A program made the position numbers and the translations under genes. The notes beneath the pieces were generated by a model. It was not told the DNA's origin and did not search any database. It saw only the letters and a program-made list of their open reading frames with translations. 64,000 bases of DNA from Pseudomonas farris. Its GTDB lineage: Bacteria; Pseudomonadota; Gammaproteobacteria; Pseudomonadales; Pseudomonadaceae. Below are positions 53,891-63,931 of the stretch, one piece after another. The stretch is taken from positions 1-64,000 of the forward strand of contig NZ_JAHSTV010000003.1 in assembly GCF_019145235.1 (NCBI RefSeq), given 5' to 3'. Each line of letters starts with the position of its first letter. Position 1 is the stretch's first letter.

Positions 53891-55888
53891 ATGCCTTTTA
53901 TTTCGCGTTTCATCCTTCTGCTGGGAGCGCTGTTGATCAGCGCCTGCGCCCAGCAAGCCCCGGCCTTCGCACCGCCGTCCGAACGCCCGGTGTCGGCCAA
54001 TGAAAAGCCGTGGCCGAAAAACCACGTACTCGGGATCTCTTACCACGATGTCGAAGACCGTGATCCCGATCAGGCGGTAGTGGCCGTGCGCACCGAACGC
54101 CTGCTCGAGCAACTGGCGTGGCTGCGGGAGAACAACTACAAACCGGTCACCGTCGACCAGGTCATGGCCGCTCGCAACGGCGGCCCTGAACTGCCACCAC
54201 GGGCGATCATGCTGAGTTTCGACGACGGTTATTCGAGCTTCTACACCCGCGTGTTGCCAGTGCTGCGCGCCTATAACTGGCATGCCTTGCTGGCGCCGGT
54301 CGGGGTATGGATCGATACGCCGCTGAGCCAGCCGGTGGATTTCGCCGGTACACCGCGCAAGCGTTCGGACTTCCTGACCTGGGAGCAGATCCGCGAGATT
54401 TCCCGATCCGGCCTGGTGGAAATCGCCGCCCACACCGACGCCAGCCACAAAGGCGTGTTGGCCAACCCGCAAGGCAACCTGCAACCGGCGGCCGCGACCC
54501 GGCGCTATGACGCTGTTAACGGACGCTATGAAACCGAAGCCCAATTCCAGGCCCGGATGCGCGCCGACGTGGCGGCCATCTCGGAGAAAATCCGCAAGGT
54601 CACCGGTTACAAACCACGTGTCTGGGTCTGGCCATACGGCGCGGCGGACGGCACCTCGCTGCAAGTGGTCAACGAACAGGGTTATCAGATGGCCCTGACC
54701 CTGGAAGACGGCCTCGATGCCCTCGACAACCTAATGAGCAGCCCGCGCTTTTTGGTGGCCTCGGACCCGGATGGCGAACACTTCGCCAACAGCATCGTCT
54801 CGGTGCAGACCGAATCGCCGATGCGCGTGGTGCATGTGGACCTGGACAACGTCTACGACGCGGACCCGGCCCAACAGGAAATCAATCTCGGCAAACTGAT
54901 CCAGCGCATGGCCGACATGGGCGCCAACACCGTATTCCTGCAAGCCTTCGCCGACCCTGTGGGCGATGGCCTGGTGCATTCGCTGTACTTCCCCAACCGT
55001 CACCTGCCGGTGCGCGCCGATCTCTTCGACCGCGTGGCCTGGCAGTTGCGTACTCGGGCTAACGTCAAGGTCTTCGCGTGGATGCCGGTGCTGAGTTTTG
55101 CCCTGGACTCGAAGTTGCCACGGGTCACTCGCTGGGACCCGAAAACCGCTACCACGTCGATCGATCCGGATCAGTACAAACGCTTGTCGCCATTCGATCC
55201 AAACGTGCGGCGCATCATCGGTGAAATCTACGAAGACGTGGCACGCCTGACCTCGGTCGACGGCATCCTCTATCACGATGACGCAGTGCTGTCGGACTTC
55301 GAAGACGCTGGGCCTGAAGCCCTGAAGGTTTATGCCGCCAACGGTCTGCCCGGTTCGATCGCCACCCTGCGCGACGATCCAGCCATGCTGCAACGCTGGA
55401 CGCGATTCAAGAGCCGCTACCTGATCGATTTCACTCACGAGCTGACCGCCAAGGTTCGCGCCATTCGTGGCCCGCAAGTAAAAACGGCGCGCAATATTTT
55501 CGCCGAGCCAATGCTCAACCCCGAGAGCGAAGCCTGGTTCGCGCAGAACCTCGATGACTTCCTGAGCGCCTACGACTGGACGGCGCCAATGGCCATGCCA
55601 CTCATGGAAAAACAGAGCCTCCAGCAATCCGGCCCTTGGCTCGAAACGCTGGTGGCGACGGTGAAATCGCGCCCCGGCGCACTCGACCGCACGGTGTTCG
55701 AATTGCAGGCCCGTGACTGGACGAAAAACGCCGACGCCGACATCGACGGCGAACAGTTGGCTGACTGGATGGGCCGCCTCAAGCGTCAGGGCGCCACCAG
55801 TTTCGGCTACTACCCGGACAACTTCCTCGAGAACCAGCCGGACCTGAAAGCCGTGCGGCCCGCGCTCTCCAACAAGTGGAATCCATAA
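53891..55888 (+). CDS. pgaB: PNAG deacetylase/hydrolase lipoprotein PgaB
   Basis: Lipoprotein of 665 aa, lipobox ISAC. The N-terminal NodB deacetylase has FDDGY (D111/D112) and 'HTDASHKG' (H181, H186), which are the metal and catalytic sites of PgaB. The C-terminal GH153-type domain has '[17 protein letters not shown]'. It partly deacetylates PNAG in the periplasm for export by PgaA. Starts 12 bp after pgaA. Confidence 0.93.
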   Translation: MPFISRFILLLGALLISACAQQAPAFAPPSERPVSANEKPWPKNHVLGISYHDVEDRDPDQAVVAVRTERLLEQLAWLRENNYKPVTVDQVMAARNGGPELPPRAIMLSFDDGYSSFYTRVLPVLRAYNWHALLAPVGVWIDTPLSQPVDFAGTPRKRSDFLTWEQIREISRSGLVEIAAHTDASHKGVLANPQGNLQPAAATRRYDAVNGRYETEAQFQARMRADVAAISEKIRKVTGYKPRVWVWPYGAADGTSLQVVNEQGYQMALTLEDGLDALDNLMSSPRFLVASDPDGEHFANSIVSVQTESPMRVVHVDLDNVYDADPAQQEINLGKLIQRMADMGANTVFLQAFADPVGDGLVHSLYFPNRHLPVRADLFDRVAWQLRTRANVKVFAWMPVLSFALDSKLPRVTRWDPKTATTSIDPDQYKRLSPFDPNVRRIIGEIYEDVARLTSVDGILYHDDAVLSDFEDAGPEALKVYAANGLPGSIATLRDDPAMLQRWTRFKSRYLIDFTHELTAKVRAIRGPQVKTARNIFAEPMLNPESEAWFAQNLDDFLSAYDWTAPMAMPLMEKQSLQQSGPWLETLVATVKSRPGALDRTVFELQARDWTKNADADIDGEQLADWMGRLKRQGATSFGYYPDNFLENQPDLKAVRPALSNKWNP

Positions 55889-55889
55889 C

Positions 55890-57245
55890 ATGCTGGACAG
55901 ACTTCTAGCCCTGCTGGTTCTGGCGATCGTCCTTGGGGTTCCCCTCGGGCTGATCTTTCTGCTCACCGGGCAATTCCTGATGGACTTCGTGTTCTTCTAT
56001 CCACTGTTCATGTCGGGACTGTGGATCGCCGGCGGCCTGTATTTCTGGCTGCATTGGGAGCGGCACTGGCCGTGGCAGGACGACACTTTGCCGCCACCGC
56101 TGGCCGGCGAACCGCTGATCTCGATCCTGATCCCTTGCTACAACGAAGGCGACAACGCCGCCGATACCATCCACGCGGCGCTGGCCCAGCATTACCCGAA
56201 CATCGAAGTGATCGCGATCAACGACGGCTCCAAGGACAACACCGCCGCGGTGCTCGATGCACTGGCGTTGCAGGATCCGCGTCTGCGGGTGCTGCACCTG
56301 GCGGAAAACCAGGGCAAGGCCGTGGCCCTGCGCATGGGCGCCATTGCGGCGCGCAGCGAATATCTGGTGTGCATCGACGGTGACGCATTGCTGGCGCCGA
56401 ACACCGCGGCGTATCTGGTGGCGCCGATGCTCGACAATGCGCGACTGGGCGCCGTGACCGGCAACCCGCGAATCCGCACCCGTTCGACCTTGATCGGCCG
56501 TGTGCAGGTTGGCGAGTTCTCGTCGATCATCGGCCTGATCAAGCGCACCCAACGGGTGTTCGGGCGGATCTTTACCGTCTCCGGGGTGATCGTCGCGTTC
56601 CGTCGTACGGCCCTGAACCGGGTCGGTTACTGGAGCCCGGACATGATCACCGAAGACATCGACATCAGTTGGAAGCTGCAACTGGATCACTGGAGCATTT
56701 TCTACGAGCCCCGCGCGTTGTGCTGGATCCTCATGCCGGAAACCCTCGGTGGCCTGTGGAAGCAGCGTCTGCGCTGGGCCCAGGGCGGCGCCGAGGTGCT
56801 GTTCAAAAACATCCGTGGCATCTGGCAATACCGCCATCGTTACCTCTGGCCGCTGCTGTTCGAATACTGCCTGTCCACCGGTTGGGCGTTCACCTTTCTG
56901 CTGTCGGTGATTTTCTGGGGCGTCGGCAAATTTGTCGAAATGCCGCCAGCCATTGCCGTCGATCACCTGATGCCGCCGGCGTTTACCGGTCTGCTATTGG
57001 CGGTGGTCTGCCTGGTGCAGTTCGCGGTCAGCATCCTGATCGACCGCCGTTATGAAAAGGGCCTGGGCAAGACCATGTTCTGGGTGGTCTGGTATCCGCT
57101 GGTGTTCTGGCTTATCAGCTTGTTCACCACCCTGGTCAGTTTTCCCAAAGTGCTGTTCGGCCAACATCAGAAGCGCGCGCGCTGGGTCAGCCCGGACCGG
57201 GGCATCAAGCCGCTGAATGACGATGAAGAGGAGGTCATCAAATGA
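55890..57245 (+). CDS. pgaC: PNAG synthase glycosyltransferase PgaC
   Basis: Inner-membrane GT2 enzyme, 451 aa, polymerising GlcNAc from UDP-GlcNAc. '[15 protein letters not shown]', '[16 protein letters not shown]', 'TEDIDISW' and '[13 protein letters not shown]' (QxxRW) are the processive-synthase motifs. Helices flank the catalytic domain. Starts 1 bp after pgaB; overlaps pgaD by 4 bp. Confidence 0.93.
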   Translation: MLDRLLALLVLAIVLGVPLGLIFLLTGQFLMDFVFFYPLFMSGLWIAGGLYFWLHWERHWPWQDDTLPPPLAGEPLISILIPCYNEGDNAADTIHAALAQHYPNIEVIAINDGSKDNTAAVLDALALQDPRLRVLHLAENQGKAVALRMGAIAARSEYLVCIDGDALLAPNTAAYLVAPMLDNARLGAVTGNPRIRTRSTLIGRVQVGEFSSIIGLIKRTQRVFGRIFTVSGVIVAFRRTALNRVGYWSPDMITEDIDISWKLQLDHWSIFYEPRALCWILMPETLGGLWKQRLRWAQGGAEVLFKNIRGIWQYRHRYLWPLLFEYCLSTGWAFTFLLSVIFWGVGKFVEMPPAIAVDHLMPPAFTGLLLAVVCLVQFAVSILIDRRYEKGLGKTMFWVVWYPLVFWLISLFTTLVSFPKVLFGQHQKRARWVSPDRGIKPLNDDEEEVIK

Positions 57246-57769
57246 AAATCATCAGAACCCGGCAGCGGCCCTTTCTGGTCGTGATCGATGTTCTTCTCAC
57301 CGTGCTCGCCTGGGTCGGTCTGCTGTATTTGCTGGCGCGGGGTTTGTGGCCGTTGATCGATACCCATGAGGGCCCGCGCATCGATGCGTCTTTTTTCGAC
57401 GCCCTCGGCACGTTGCAGATTTACCTGTGGGTAGCGTTGTTGAATGCGGTGATCCTGATCACGTGGGCGCGTTATCAACAGCGTAAAAGCAAGAGCTTCG
57501 CCCAGCGCCGTTTGCCGGCGCCGGTGGTGGATGATCAGGGGCTCAGCAAAAGCTTCAAGCTGACCGGCGACCGGCTGGCGAAACTGCGCACGCCGGGTTC
57601 TATGACCATTCATAACGATCAGGATGGCGATGTCAGTCATGTCGTGACGCACTTCTTCCCGGTTGACCCGGCCAAGCTGCCACCGCCTTTGGCGCCACTG
57701 GAGCATCCGCTGGTGATCCGCCTGTCAGCCGAAGATGACGATAACCGAGAGCCGCTGAGCCACGTTTGA
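57242..57769 (+). CDS. pgaD: PNAG synthase accessory subunit PgaD
   Basis: Protein of 175 aa with two N-terminal membrane helices (about 15-37 and 57-79) and a cytosolic tail. PgaD binds PgaC and is part of its c-di-GMP activation. Identified by position, size and helix layout; sequence conservation in this family is low. The tail is longer than in E. coli (137 aa). Confidence 0.87.
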   Translation: MKIIRTRQRPFLVVIDVLLTVLAWVGLLYLLARGLWPLIDTHEGPRIDASFFDALGTLQIYLWVALLNAVILITWARYQQRKSKSFAQRRLPAPVVDDQGLSKSFKLTGDRLAKLRTPGSMTIHNDQDGDVSHVVTHFFPVDPAKLPPPLAPLEHPLVIRLSAEDDDNREPLSHV

Positions 57770-57798
57770 GCCTGGTACGTTTCTGTTGTTTGGGTCGG

Positions 57799-59328
57799 TC
57801 AGCCAACCTCCCGAATCAGCCGCCAGGCCTCATCCACCGACAGTGGTTGTTTCATCCGTTCGGCGAGCATTGCCATGGCCCGCTCCTGATCGCAGGCAAC
57901 GGCCGCCGCCACCACGCCGTTCTTGCCGAACAGGCCGATAAACGGTGGATGGTCAGGGTCGCCCTTGAACTCGACCTCGTCCCAGGCTTCGGCGTGTCCG
58001 AGGTAGTCGTAGTTTTTGCCGAAGTGCCAGGTCCAGAAATACGGCACGTCGAGGTAGCGCTCATCGCCGCCGAGCATATTCGCCGCCGCAATTCGCGCCT
58101 GTTGCTGGGCCAGGCGCCAGTGCTCGATCCGTTGGGGCTGGCCGTTGAGCGGGAAGGTCGCAATGTCGCCGACGGCCCAGAGCCCGTCGGTCACGCGCAT
58201 TCCGCCATCCACCTTCAGAGACTGATCCTTTTCTTTTGGCAGATCGGTAAACGGGGTCGTTGCCGGGGTGACGCCAATGCCGACCAATACCAGATCTGCC
58301 GGCAAACGCTGACCGTTGTCCAACAGCACCGCTTCGACCTTGCCTGTGCCTTCGATCTGCGCGGCTTCGCCATCGGTATGAAACACCACGCCATTGGCCT
58401 CGTGCAGGGCACGAATTGCCTTGCCGACGGCATCGCCGAATTGCGCCTCGAAAGGGATGGCATGGCGGGCCAGGACAGTGACCTCCAGGCCGTACTGGCG
58501 CAGGGAAGAGGCGGACTCCAGAGCAATGAAACTGTCGCCAACAATCACTGCCCGTTGACCGGGTTTGGCGGCTGAAAGAATCTGCAGCGCCTGCGCTTTC
58601 GAACGCAATACGAACACCTGTGGCAGATCGGCGCCAGGCAGTGAAAGATGATTGGGTGCGCCGCCGGTGGCGATCACTGCGCCGTCATAGCTCAGCGATT
58701 GACCATCGGCCAGGCGCAGAGTCCGATTCGGTGCATCCAGGCCCATCACATCGCTGTTTATCCGTTCAATGCGCTGTTCACGATAAAAATCTTCATCCCG
58801 CAGAGGCGGAACTTCGTCCGGTGGCATCTCCCCGGCAATCACGAATTTGCTCAATACCGTACGGTCGTAACCGGCCTCGGGCTCGCGGTCGATCAGCAAC
58901 ACCCGGCCGCCGAAGCCTTTCTCCCGCAATGCCGCTGCACACGCTGTTCCTGCAGCACCGGCACCGATGATCACAAAGGTTCGCTTATCGTCCGCCGGTG
59001 GGGTGCTCGCGGTGGGCATCGGCTGGTCATCGACCCAGACCTCATCGTCGCGGACTTCAAGCGGGTAGCGCCGCAGACTGTCCAGGGACGGTGGCTCGCA
59101 TAACGCGCCGTCTTCGAGCCGATAGGCTGCCTTGTGCCACGGACAGATCAGCCGCCCATGACACAACGCACCTTCGGCCAGCGGTGCTCCGGCGTGGGGA
59201 CATTTGCCCTGATAGGCGCGCAATTGATCGCCGACCCGCAGCAAGACGATTTTCATCTTGTCGATCCGGACCTCAAGGCCACGGTCTTGGGGCACATCGG
59301 CGAAACGGGCGACGCGATGCAGTGCCAT
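57799..59328 (-). CDS. Rieske-FAD oxidoreductase (AIFL/ferredoxin reductase-like)
   Basis: Enzyme of 509 aa. The N-terminal Rieske [2Fe-2S] domain has 'GKCPHAGAPL' (C43, H45) and 'ICPWHKAAY' (C62, H65). From about 115 on it is a pyridine-nucleotide disulfide oxidoreductase with 'FVIIGAGAAGTACAAAL' (FAD) and 'RAVIVGDSFIALESASSL' (NAD), then a C-terminal AIF-like domain. The electron acceptor is unknown. The gene is convergent with pgaD. Confidence 0.9.
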   Translation of the reverse strand: MALHRVARFADVPQDRGLEVRIDKMKIVLLRVGDQLRAYQGKCPHAGAPLAEGALCHGRLICPWHKAAYRLEDGALCEPPSLDSLRRYPLEVRDDEVWVDDQPMPTASTPPADDKRTFVIIGAGAAGTACAAALREKGFGGRVLLIDREPEAGYDRTVLSKFVIAGEMPPDEVPPLRDEDFYREQRIERINSDVMGLDAPNRTLRLADGQSLSYDGAVIATGGAPNHLSLPGADLPQVFVLRSKAQALQILSAAKPGQRAVIVGDSFIALESASSLRQYGLEVTVLARHAIPFEAQFGDAVGKAIRALHEANGVVFHTDGEAAQIEGTGKVEAVLLDNGQRLPADLVLVGIGVTPATTPFTDLPKEKDQSLKVDGGMRVTDGLWAVGDIATFPLNGQPQRIEHWRLAQQQARIAAANMLGGDERYLDVPYFWTWHFGKNYDYLGHAEAWDEVEFKGDPDHPPFIGLFGKNGVVAAAVACDQERAMAMLAERMKQPLSVDEAWRLIREVG

Positions 59329-59468
59329 GATCGATCTCCAGGCAGGTGTTTCACTTAGGAGTTTGGCGCCTTTTCCGAGGTTCAGCCAATTCCCGCTGCC
59401 ACCGCACGAACGGTCCGGCTATAGTTTGCCAGCCGACGATGGCCCCACCCCGCACAAGGTGCTCCGGT

Positions 59469-60029
59469 ATGACCCGATTGACCTCTTTGAAACCTTGGCT
59501 GGCGGCCATTGCAGTCGCCCTTTGTGTGCAGTTTCCTGCACAGGCCCAAGAGCGTTTCACCCTCAGCATTCCCGGCGTTTCGGACAATCGCCTGTTCACG
59601 TCGGTGGCGGCCAGCGATGCCAACGGTTGCGGCGGCAAAAACCAGTCTCCGGCCCTGAGCTGGAACGCCGGCCCTCCGGGCACCCTCAGCTACGCCATCG
59701 TCATGCACGACCCGGACGGCCAGAAAGGCCTGGGCGTCGATCACTGGATTCATTACGGCATCAAGGCCACGACGCACCAGATCCCGGCCGGCGTCGGCGC
59801 CAAATCCGCCCTCGAAGGCGTGGGCGGCAGCAACAGCAAAGGTACCACCGGTTACATCGGTCCTTGCCCGCCCATCGGCGACAGCTCCCACCACTACCTC
59901 ATTCAGCTTTACGCCCTGGACCTGGCGCCAGACGCCTTGCCTGCCGGCCTGACCCGCGCGCAGCTGATGGAGCAGATCAAAGGCCATGTGCTGAAAAACA
60001 GCAGCGTGGTGCGGCGTTATCACCGCTGA
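59469..60029 (+). CDS. Periplasmic PEBP-like (YbhB/YbcL) protein
   Basis: Protein of 186 aa with a signal peptide ending AQA near residue 26. PEBP features: 'SPALSWNAGPPGTLSYAIVM', 'DPDGQKGLGVDHWIHYGIKA', 'GYIGPCPPIGDSSHHYLIQL'. Ligand unknown. ATG 59469 follows AAGGTG. Confidence 0.85.
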   Translation: MTRLTSLKPWLAAIAVALCVQFPAQAQERFTLSIPGVSDNRLFTSVAASDANGCGGKNQSPALSWNAGPPGTLSYAIVMHDPDGQKGLGVDHWIHYGIKATTHQIPAGVGAKSALEGVGGSNSKGTTGYIGPCPPIGDSSHHYLIQLYALDLAPDALPAGLTRAQLMEQIKGHVLKNSSVVRRYHR

Positions 60030-60115
60030 AGATTTTTTTGGTGAGTTAACCCGAAGCTGACGGGCTGTCCGTCTCAGAGGATGAATGAGTCAATTTCTTC
60101 CTGAGGTCAGCCCCC

Positions 60116-61849
60116 ATGTCCCTCCCTCTGCACTACCTCTGCCCTGCAGCCCAGGGTTTCGCCGCCGGGTTGCTGCTGGCCATTGCCGGTTGCGGCGCTT
60201 CATCCACGTCAGACTCTAAGATAGACAGCCCGGCAGCGGTTGCGCCTCCGGTTCAAGGTGCGCTGAAAACTGAAGTGTTGGTGCGCGAGGCGGTCATGGC
60301 GGATACCGCGCAGGCCAAGCGCAGCGCGCGACCGGCACCGTCGGCCGCTTTCGCGCCCATGCCGGCCGGTGAAGTTTATCCACAGGGCTATCGGGATGAG
60401 CAGCGGGAGCAATATCAGGCGCTGGCGGATAACCCGATTCACAGCGTGATCGAGGCGCCGGTCTCGACCTTCAGTGCCGATGTCGATACCGGCGCTTACG
60501 CCAATGTCCGGCGCTTGCTTAATCAGGGGCGCTTGCCTCCCGAAGGGGCGGTGCGGCTGGAAGAAATGGTCAATTACTTCCCCTACGATTACGCCTTGCC
60601 CACCGATGGCTCGCCGTTCGGCGTGACCACCGAGTTGGCGCAATCGCCCTGGAACCCCCATACCCGCTTGCTGCGCATCGGCATCAAGGCATCTGATCGC
60701 GCGGTGGCGGAGCTGGCCCCGGCGAACCTGGTGTTTCTGGTGGACGTGTCCGGCTCGATGGACCGTCGCGAAGGCTTGCCCATGGTCAAAAGCACGCTGA
60801 AATTGCTGGTCGATCAACTGCGCGAGCAGGACCGGGTTTCGCTGGTGGTGTATGCCGGAGAATCGCGCGTGGTGCTGGAGCCGACTTCCGGACGGGAAAA
60901 AGCGAAAATTCGTACCGCCATCGATCAATTGACTGCGGGCGGCTCGACCGCCGGAGCGTCGGGTATCGAACTGGCTTATCAACTGGCGCAACAGGCGTTT
61001 ATCCCCAAAGGCATCAACCGCATCCTGTTGGCCACCGACGGTGACTTCAACGTCGGCATCAGCGACTTCGACAGCCTCAAACAAATGGCTGTGGATAAAC
61101 GCAAAACCGGCGTGTCCCTGACCACCTTGGGTTTTGGTGTGGATAACTACAATGAACACCTGATGGAGCAACTGGCCGATGCTGGCGACGGCAACTACGC
61201 CTACATCGACAACCTGCGCGAGGCGCGCAAAGTACTGGTGGATCAGCTCGGCTCGACCCTCGCGGTGGTGGCGAAAAACGTGAAACTGCAGGTGGAGTTC
61301 AACCCGGCGCAGGTCAGCGAATATCGGCTGCTGGGTTATGAGAATCGCGCCTTGAAGCGTGAGGATTTCAGCAACGACAAAGTCGACGCCGGAGAAGTCG
61401 GCGCAGGGCATACGGTGACAGCGTTGTATGAAATTGTGCCCAAGGGTGAGAAGGGCTGGCTGGAACCGCTGCGCTATGGCAATCCTGCGGCCGATGTTTC
61501 CGCAAAAACCGGTGAATTGGCGATGCTGCGAGTGCGTTATCAGTTGCCGGAAGGTGGGAATAGTCGCTTGATCGAGCGGCCGATCCTGAGAGGGGAGGCC
61601 GGTAAACTGTCGGCAGCCAGCAATGATCTGCGCTTTGCCGCGGCCGTCGCTGCCTTTTCCCAGCAGCTCAAGGACGGGCGTTACACAGGTGATTTCAGCC
61701 TCAAGGACACCGAAGCCCTGGCCCGTGGCGCACGGGGTGATGATCACTTCGGCCTGCGCAGTGAATTCGTGCAATTGGTGGCGTTGGCGCAGAGCCTGCG
61801 AACCCCTACCGCCTTGAATCAACAGCCCAACGACAACCGGATAGAGTGA
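60116..61849 (+). CDS. VWA-domain lipoprotein (YfbK-like)
   Basis: Lipoprotein of 577 aa; signal ends AIAGC. An N-terminal conserved region ('YQALADNPIHSVIEAPVSTF', 'RLEEMVNYFPYDYALP') precedes a VWA domain with MIDAS DVSGS (D210-S214) and a C-terminal DUF3520-type part. The next genes encode an ECF sigma factor and an anti-sigma-like protein, overlapping by 4 bp (GTGA) or nearly so, which implies a regulatory link. Confidence 0.87.
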   Translation: MSLPLHYLCPAAQGFAAGLLLAIAGCGASSTSDSKIDSPAAVAPPVQGALKTEVLVREAVMADTAQAKRSARPAPSAAFAPMPAGEVYPQGYRDEQREQYQALADNPIHSVIEAPVSTFSADVDTGAYANVRRLLNQGRLPPEGAVRLEEMVNYFPYDYALPTDGSPFGVTTELAQSPWNPHTRLLRIGIKASDRAVAELAPANLVFLVDVSGSMDRREGLPMVKSTLKLLVDQLREQDRVSLVVYAGESRVVLEPTSGREKAKIRTAIDQLTAGGSTAGASGIELAYQLAQQAFIPKGINRILLATDGDFNVGISDFDSLKQMAVDKRKTGVSLTTLGFGVDNYNEHLMEQLADAGDGNYAYIDNLREARKVLVDQLGSTLAVVAKNVKLQVEFNPAQVSEYRLLGYENRALKREDFSNDKVDAGEVGAGHTVTALYEIVPKGEKGWLEPLRYGNPAADVSAKTGELAMLRVRYQLPEGGNSRLIERPILRGEAGKLSAASNDLRFAAAVAAFSQQLKDGRYTGDFSLKDTEALARGARGDDHFGLRSEFVQLVALAQSLRTPTALNQQPNDNRIE

Positions 61850-61866
61850 AAGAGGCCAGCGCTGAC

Positions 61867-62448
61867 ATGTCCGATTCTGCAATCAGCTCAGCCGCCGGCA
61901 GCGACGAATCGCTGCTGGCGCGCTACCGCTCCGGCGACGGGCCGGCGTTCGAAGTTTTGTACGCCCGCCACCGTCAGGGCCTTTATCGATTCCTCCTCGG
62001 CCTCAGCGGTAAACCCGAACTGGCCGAAGAGGTGTATCAGGAAACCTGGCTGAGCCTGATCCGCAGCACCAGTCAGCCACAAGGCCGGGCGAACTTTCGT
62101 ACCTGGCTCTACCAGATTGCCCGCAACCGACTGATCGATCACTGGCGCAAACACGGAATCCACAACCCCTTGCACGACAGCTATGACGAACAAACCCACG
62201 CCCTGATCGATAACGCGGCCGATCCCGAACAACTGCTGAGCCTGAGCCGCGACGGTCAACGCCTCGAAGCCGCCCTGCAAACCCTTCCTGCCGACCAGCG
62301 CGAAGTGTTCCTGCTGCGCGCCCACGGCGACCTCGACCTGCCGCAAATCGCCACCCTCACCGAAACACCGCTGGAAACCGTTAAAAGTCGCTTGCGCTAC
62401 GCCCAGCAAAAACTGCGTCGGCTGCTGGCCGAGGAGGTACTGACATGA
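61867..62448 (+). CDS. ECF-type sigma-70 factor
   Basis: Sigma factor of 193 aa. Region 2 ('VLYARHRQGLYRFLLGLSGK', 'FRTWLYQIARNRLIDHWRKH') and region 4 ('LPADQREVFLLRAHGDLDLP', 'ETPLETVKSRLRYAQQKLRR') are clear. ATG 61867 with AAGAGG upstream is preferred; GTG 61846 overlaps the VWA stop and is possible. It is followed by an anti-sigma-like gene overlapping by 4 bp. Confidence 0.9.
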   Translation: MSDSAISSAAGSDESLLARYRSGDGPAFEVLYARHRQGLYRFLLGLSGKPELAEEVYQETWLSLIRSTSQPQGRANFRTWLYQIARNRLIDHWRKHGIHNPLHDSYDEQTHALIDNAADPEQLLSLSRDGQRLEAALQTLPADQREVFLLRAHGDLDLPQIATLTETPLETVKSRLRYAQQKLRRLLAEEVLT

Positions 62449-63065
62449 CTGACGCCCCAAAAACACCGTCATCGCCTGACGATGAAGTGCTCAAGCATTT
62501 TCGCGACCACGCAACCGGCGAACCACCGGCGCATCTCGATGCCTTCATCCTCGCCACCGCACACCGCGAAGCCCCGGCACCGAAGCCGAACCTGTGGCAA
62601 CGCTGGCTCCGCGCCTGCCAGCAGCCTCGCTGGCAAGTGGCATTCGCCAGCCTCGTCGGTGTGGCCCTGATGTTGGCGCTGGTGCAGCGCACGCCGGAGC
62701 AACTGCCGAGTTACGACTTCGCGCCTGCGCCTAAGGCGTCTGCACCGGCCGCCAAACCGGAAGGCGCTGCTCGCTCCCAGGCTGCACCGACCGGCGCTTT
62801 ATCTGCCCCCGCACCTGCTGCGCCCATGGCGGAGTTTTCTGCACCGTTACAGCGCGAGTCGATCAATAGCGAAATGGCGGACGAAGCAAAAGTCAGTAAA
62901 CGCTTAGCCGCACCGGCCAAGTCACTGGATGATCAGTTACGTGAAGTGATACATCTGCAAGAGACCGGTCAAACCCAAGCCGCCGAGGCGCTGATGACGA
63001 CATTGCACAAACGCTTTCCCAAGGAAAACCTCACGGCCCGACTCAAGGATTTGCAGAAGAAATGA
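62445..63065 (+). CDS. Membrane anti-sigma-like protein of the VWA/ECF operon
   Basis: Protein of 206 aa. The N-terminal cytosolic part (about 1-65, 'DEVLKHFRDHATGEPPAHLD') is followed by one membrane helix ('VAFASLVGVALMLALV', about 68-84), an Ala/Pro-rich linker, and a C-terminal helix ('VIHLQETGQTQAAEALMTTL'). This matches an anti-sigma protein by position and layout, not by a recognised domain. Confidence 0.65.
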   Translation: MTDAPKTPSSPDDEVLKHFRDHATGEPPAHLDAFILATAHREAPAPKPNLWQRWLRACQQPRWQVAFASLVGVALMLALVQRTPEQLPSYDFAPAPKASAPAAKPEGAARSQAAPTGALSAPAPAAPMAEFSAPLQRESINSEMADEAKVSKRLAAPAKSLDDQLREVIHLQETGQTQAAEALMTTLHKRFPKENLTARLKDLQKK

Positions 63066-63146
63066 GGTGAACAGCGGTCGGCAAATTTGGCATCGATACC
63101 CGAAAGCGCGCACTATCGGCCCATAGCCGATGCGTTGGAGGATGCC

Positions 63147-63356
63147 GTGGCACAAAAAATCGACCGCATCGCCCAAATGCTCAACTGCCCGGTCAAGGGT
63201 GAGGAATTACGGCGAGCAGTGACTGAGAGTCGTAAGGAGTTTCTTCTGGCGAAGCAGGCAGAAGAAGCGCTTGAGGAAGACGTTCTTGATGATGAGTTGA
63301 TCGAGGGCGAAGACGACGATGATGACTACGACGAGTTTGACTGGACGACAGAATGA
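63147..63356 (+). CDS. Small acidic protein of unknown function
   Basis: 69 aa, GTG start 63147 with GGAGG five bases upstream. Starts 'AQKIDRIAQMLNCPVKGEEL' and ends in a long Asp/Glu run. Overlaps the next gene by 4 bp, so the two are probably a unit; toxin-antitoxin-type role is possible but not shown. Confidence 0.5.
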   Translation: MAQKIDRIAQMLNCPVKGEELRRAVTESRKEFLLAKQAEEALEEDVLDDELIEGEDDDDDYDEFDWTTE

Positions 63357-63571
63357 AAAAACCGCTTCAGCGACCCGTTGCCGTTCTCAACCATAACCGT
63401 CCTGCTGCTCACCCTTTGCCACACACGGCCTATCAGCAACGAGCCGTAGAAATACGTGAGTCTATTGGCGTCAGCCGTAATGACCCACGTCCGGCTATTC
63501 CTGCCGAAACACTATTTGCCGAGCTTGATGCGCTCATTGATGAGGTTGAAGCAGAGCGTAGCCGCCCTTGA
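63353..63571 (+). CDS. Small antitoxin-like protein (Phd-like fragment plus stability-determinant-like end)
   Basis: 72 aa. The start shares 'PVAVLNHNR' with the Phd-type antitoxin at 42511. The C-terminal 'ESIGVSRNDPRPAIPAETLF' resembles stability-determinant antitoxins ('DPRPxIPxxxV'). Overlaps the gene before by 4 bp. Function inferred only. Confidence 0.45.
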   Translation: MKKPLQRPVAVLNHNRPAAHPLPHTAYQQRAVEIRESIGVSRNDPRPAIPAETLFAELDALIDEVEAERSRP

Positions 63572-63583
63572 AAACACTCACTC

Positions 63584-63624
63584 AAAAATTGCAGACCCCG
63601 AAAAATCGGGGCCTGCAATTTTTT
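63584..63624. terminator. Bidirectional terminator
   Basis: AAAAATTGCAG...CCCCGA loop TCGGGG...CTGCAATTTTTT, serving the antitoxin-like gene on the plus strand and the DUF3077 gene on the minus strand. Confidence 0.85.
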
Positions 63625-63637
63625 GGGTGAGTTGCCG

Positions 63638-63931
63638 CTATTCTGCGGCTTGTTGCGTCGTCGACTGCGGTGGTCGCGTCAAAACTTTCACCACATCATC
63701 AATCACAGCCTTACCCATCGCCGTCAAATAGTGTGCGGCCCAGGCATGGCGGTCGGTGTCTTTTGAGTAGGCAGCGTCCTCAGCAAATGACTTGGCCAGG
63801 AACAACAGGTCGGACGCCTGCGCCAACGCTTCGCTGATGGGTACACCACCGTTCACTCGAACCAGCGGTTCAACAGAGCAGTAGTGGAAGGGGGTGAAAC
63901 CGATGGTTTTCAGTTCAGATTGGTCAGTCAT
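63638..63931 (-). CDS. DUF3077-family protein
   Basis: 97 aa. 'FTPFHYCSVEPLVRVNGGVP' and 'AWAAHYLTAMGKAVIDDVVK' match the small DUF3077 proteins common in Pseudomonas; role unknown. ATG 63931 has GGAGGTGA just upstream. The last 70 bases of the window show nothing further. Confidence 0.75.
   Translation of the reverse strand: MTDQSELKTIGFTPFHYCSVEPLVRVNGGVPISEALAQASDLLFLAKSFAEDAAYSKDTDRHAWAAHYLTAMGKAVIDDVVKVLTRPPQSTTQQAAE

Noticed and set aside
60209..61882. 557-codon minus-strand frame
   Set aside because: Antisense of the VWA gene, which has a lipobox and MIDAS motif.
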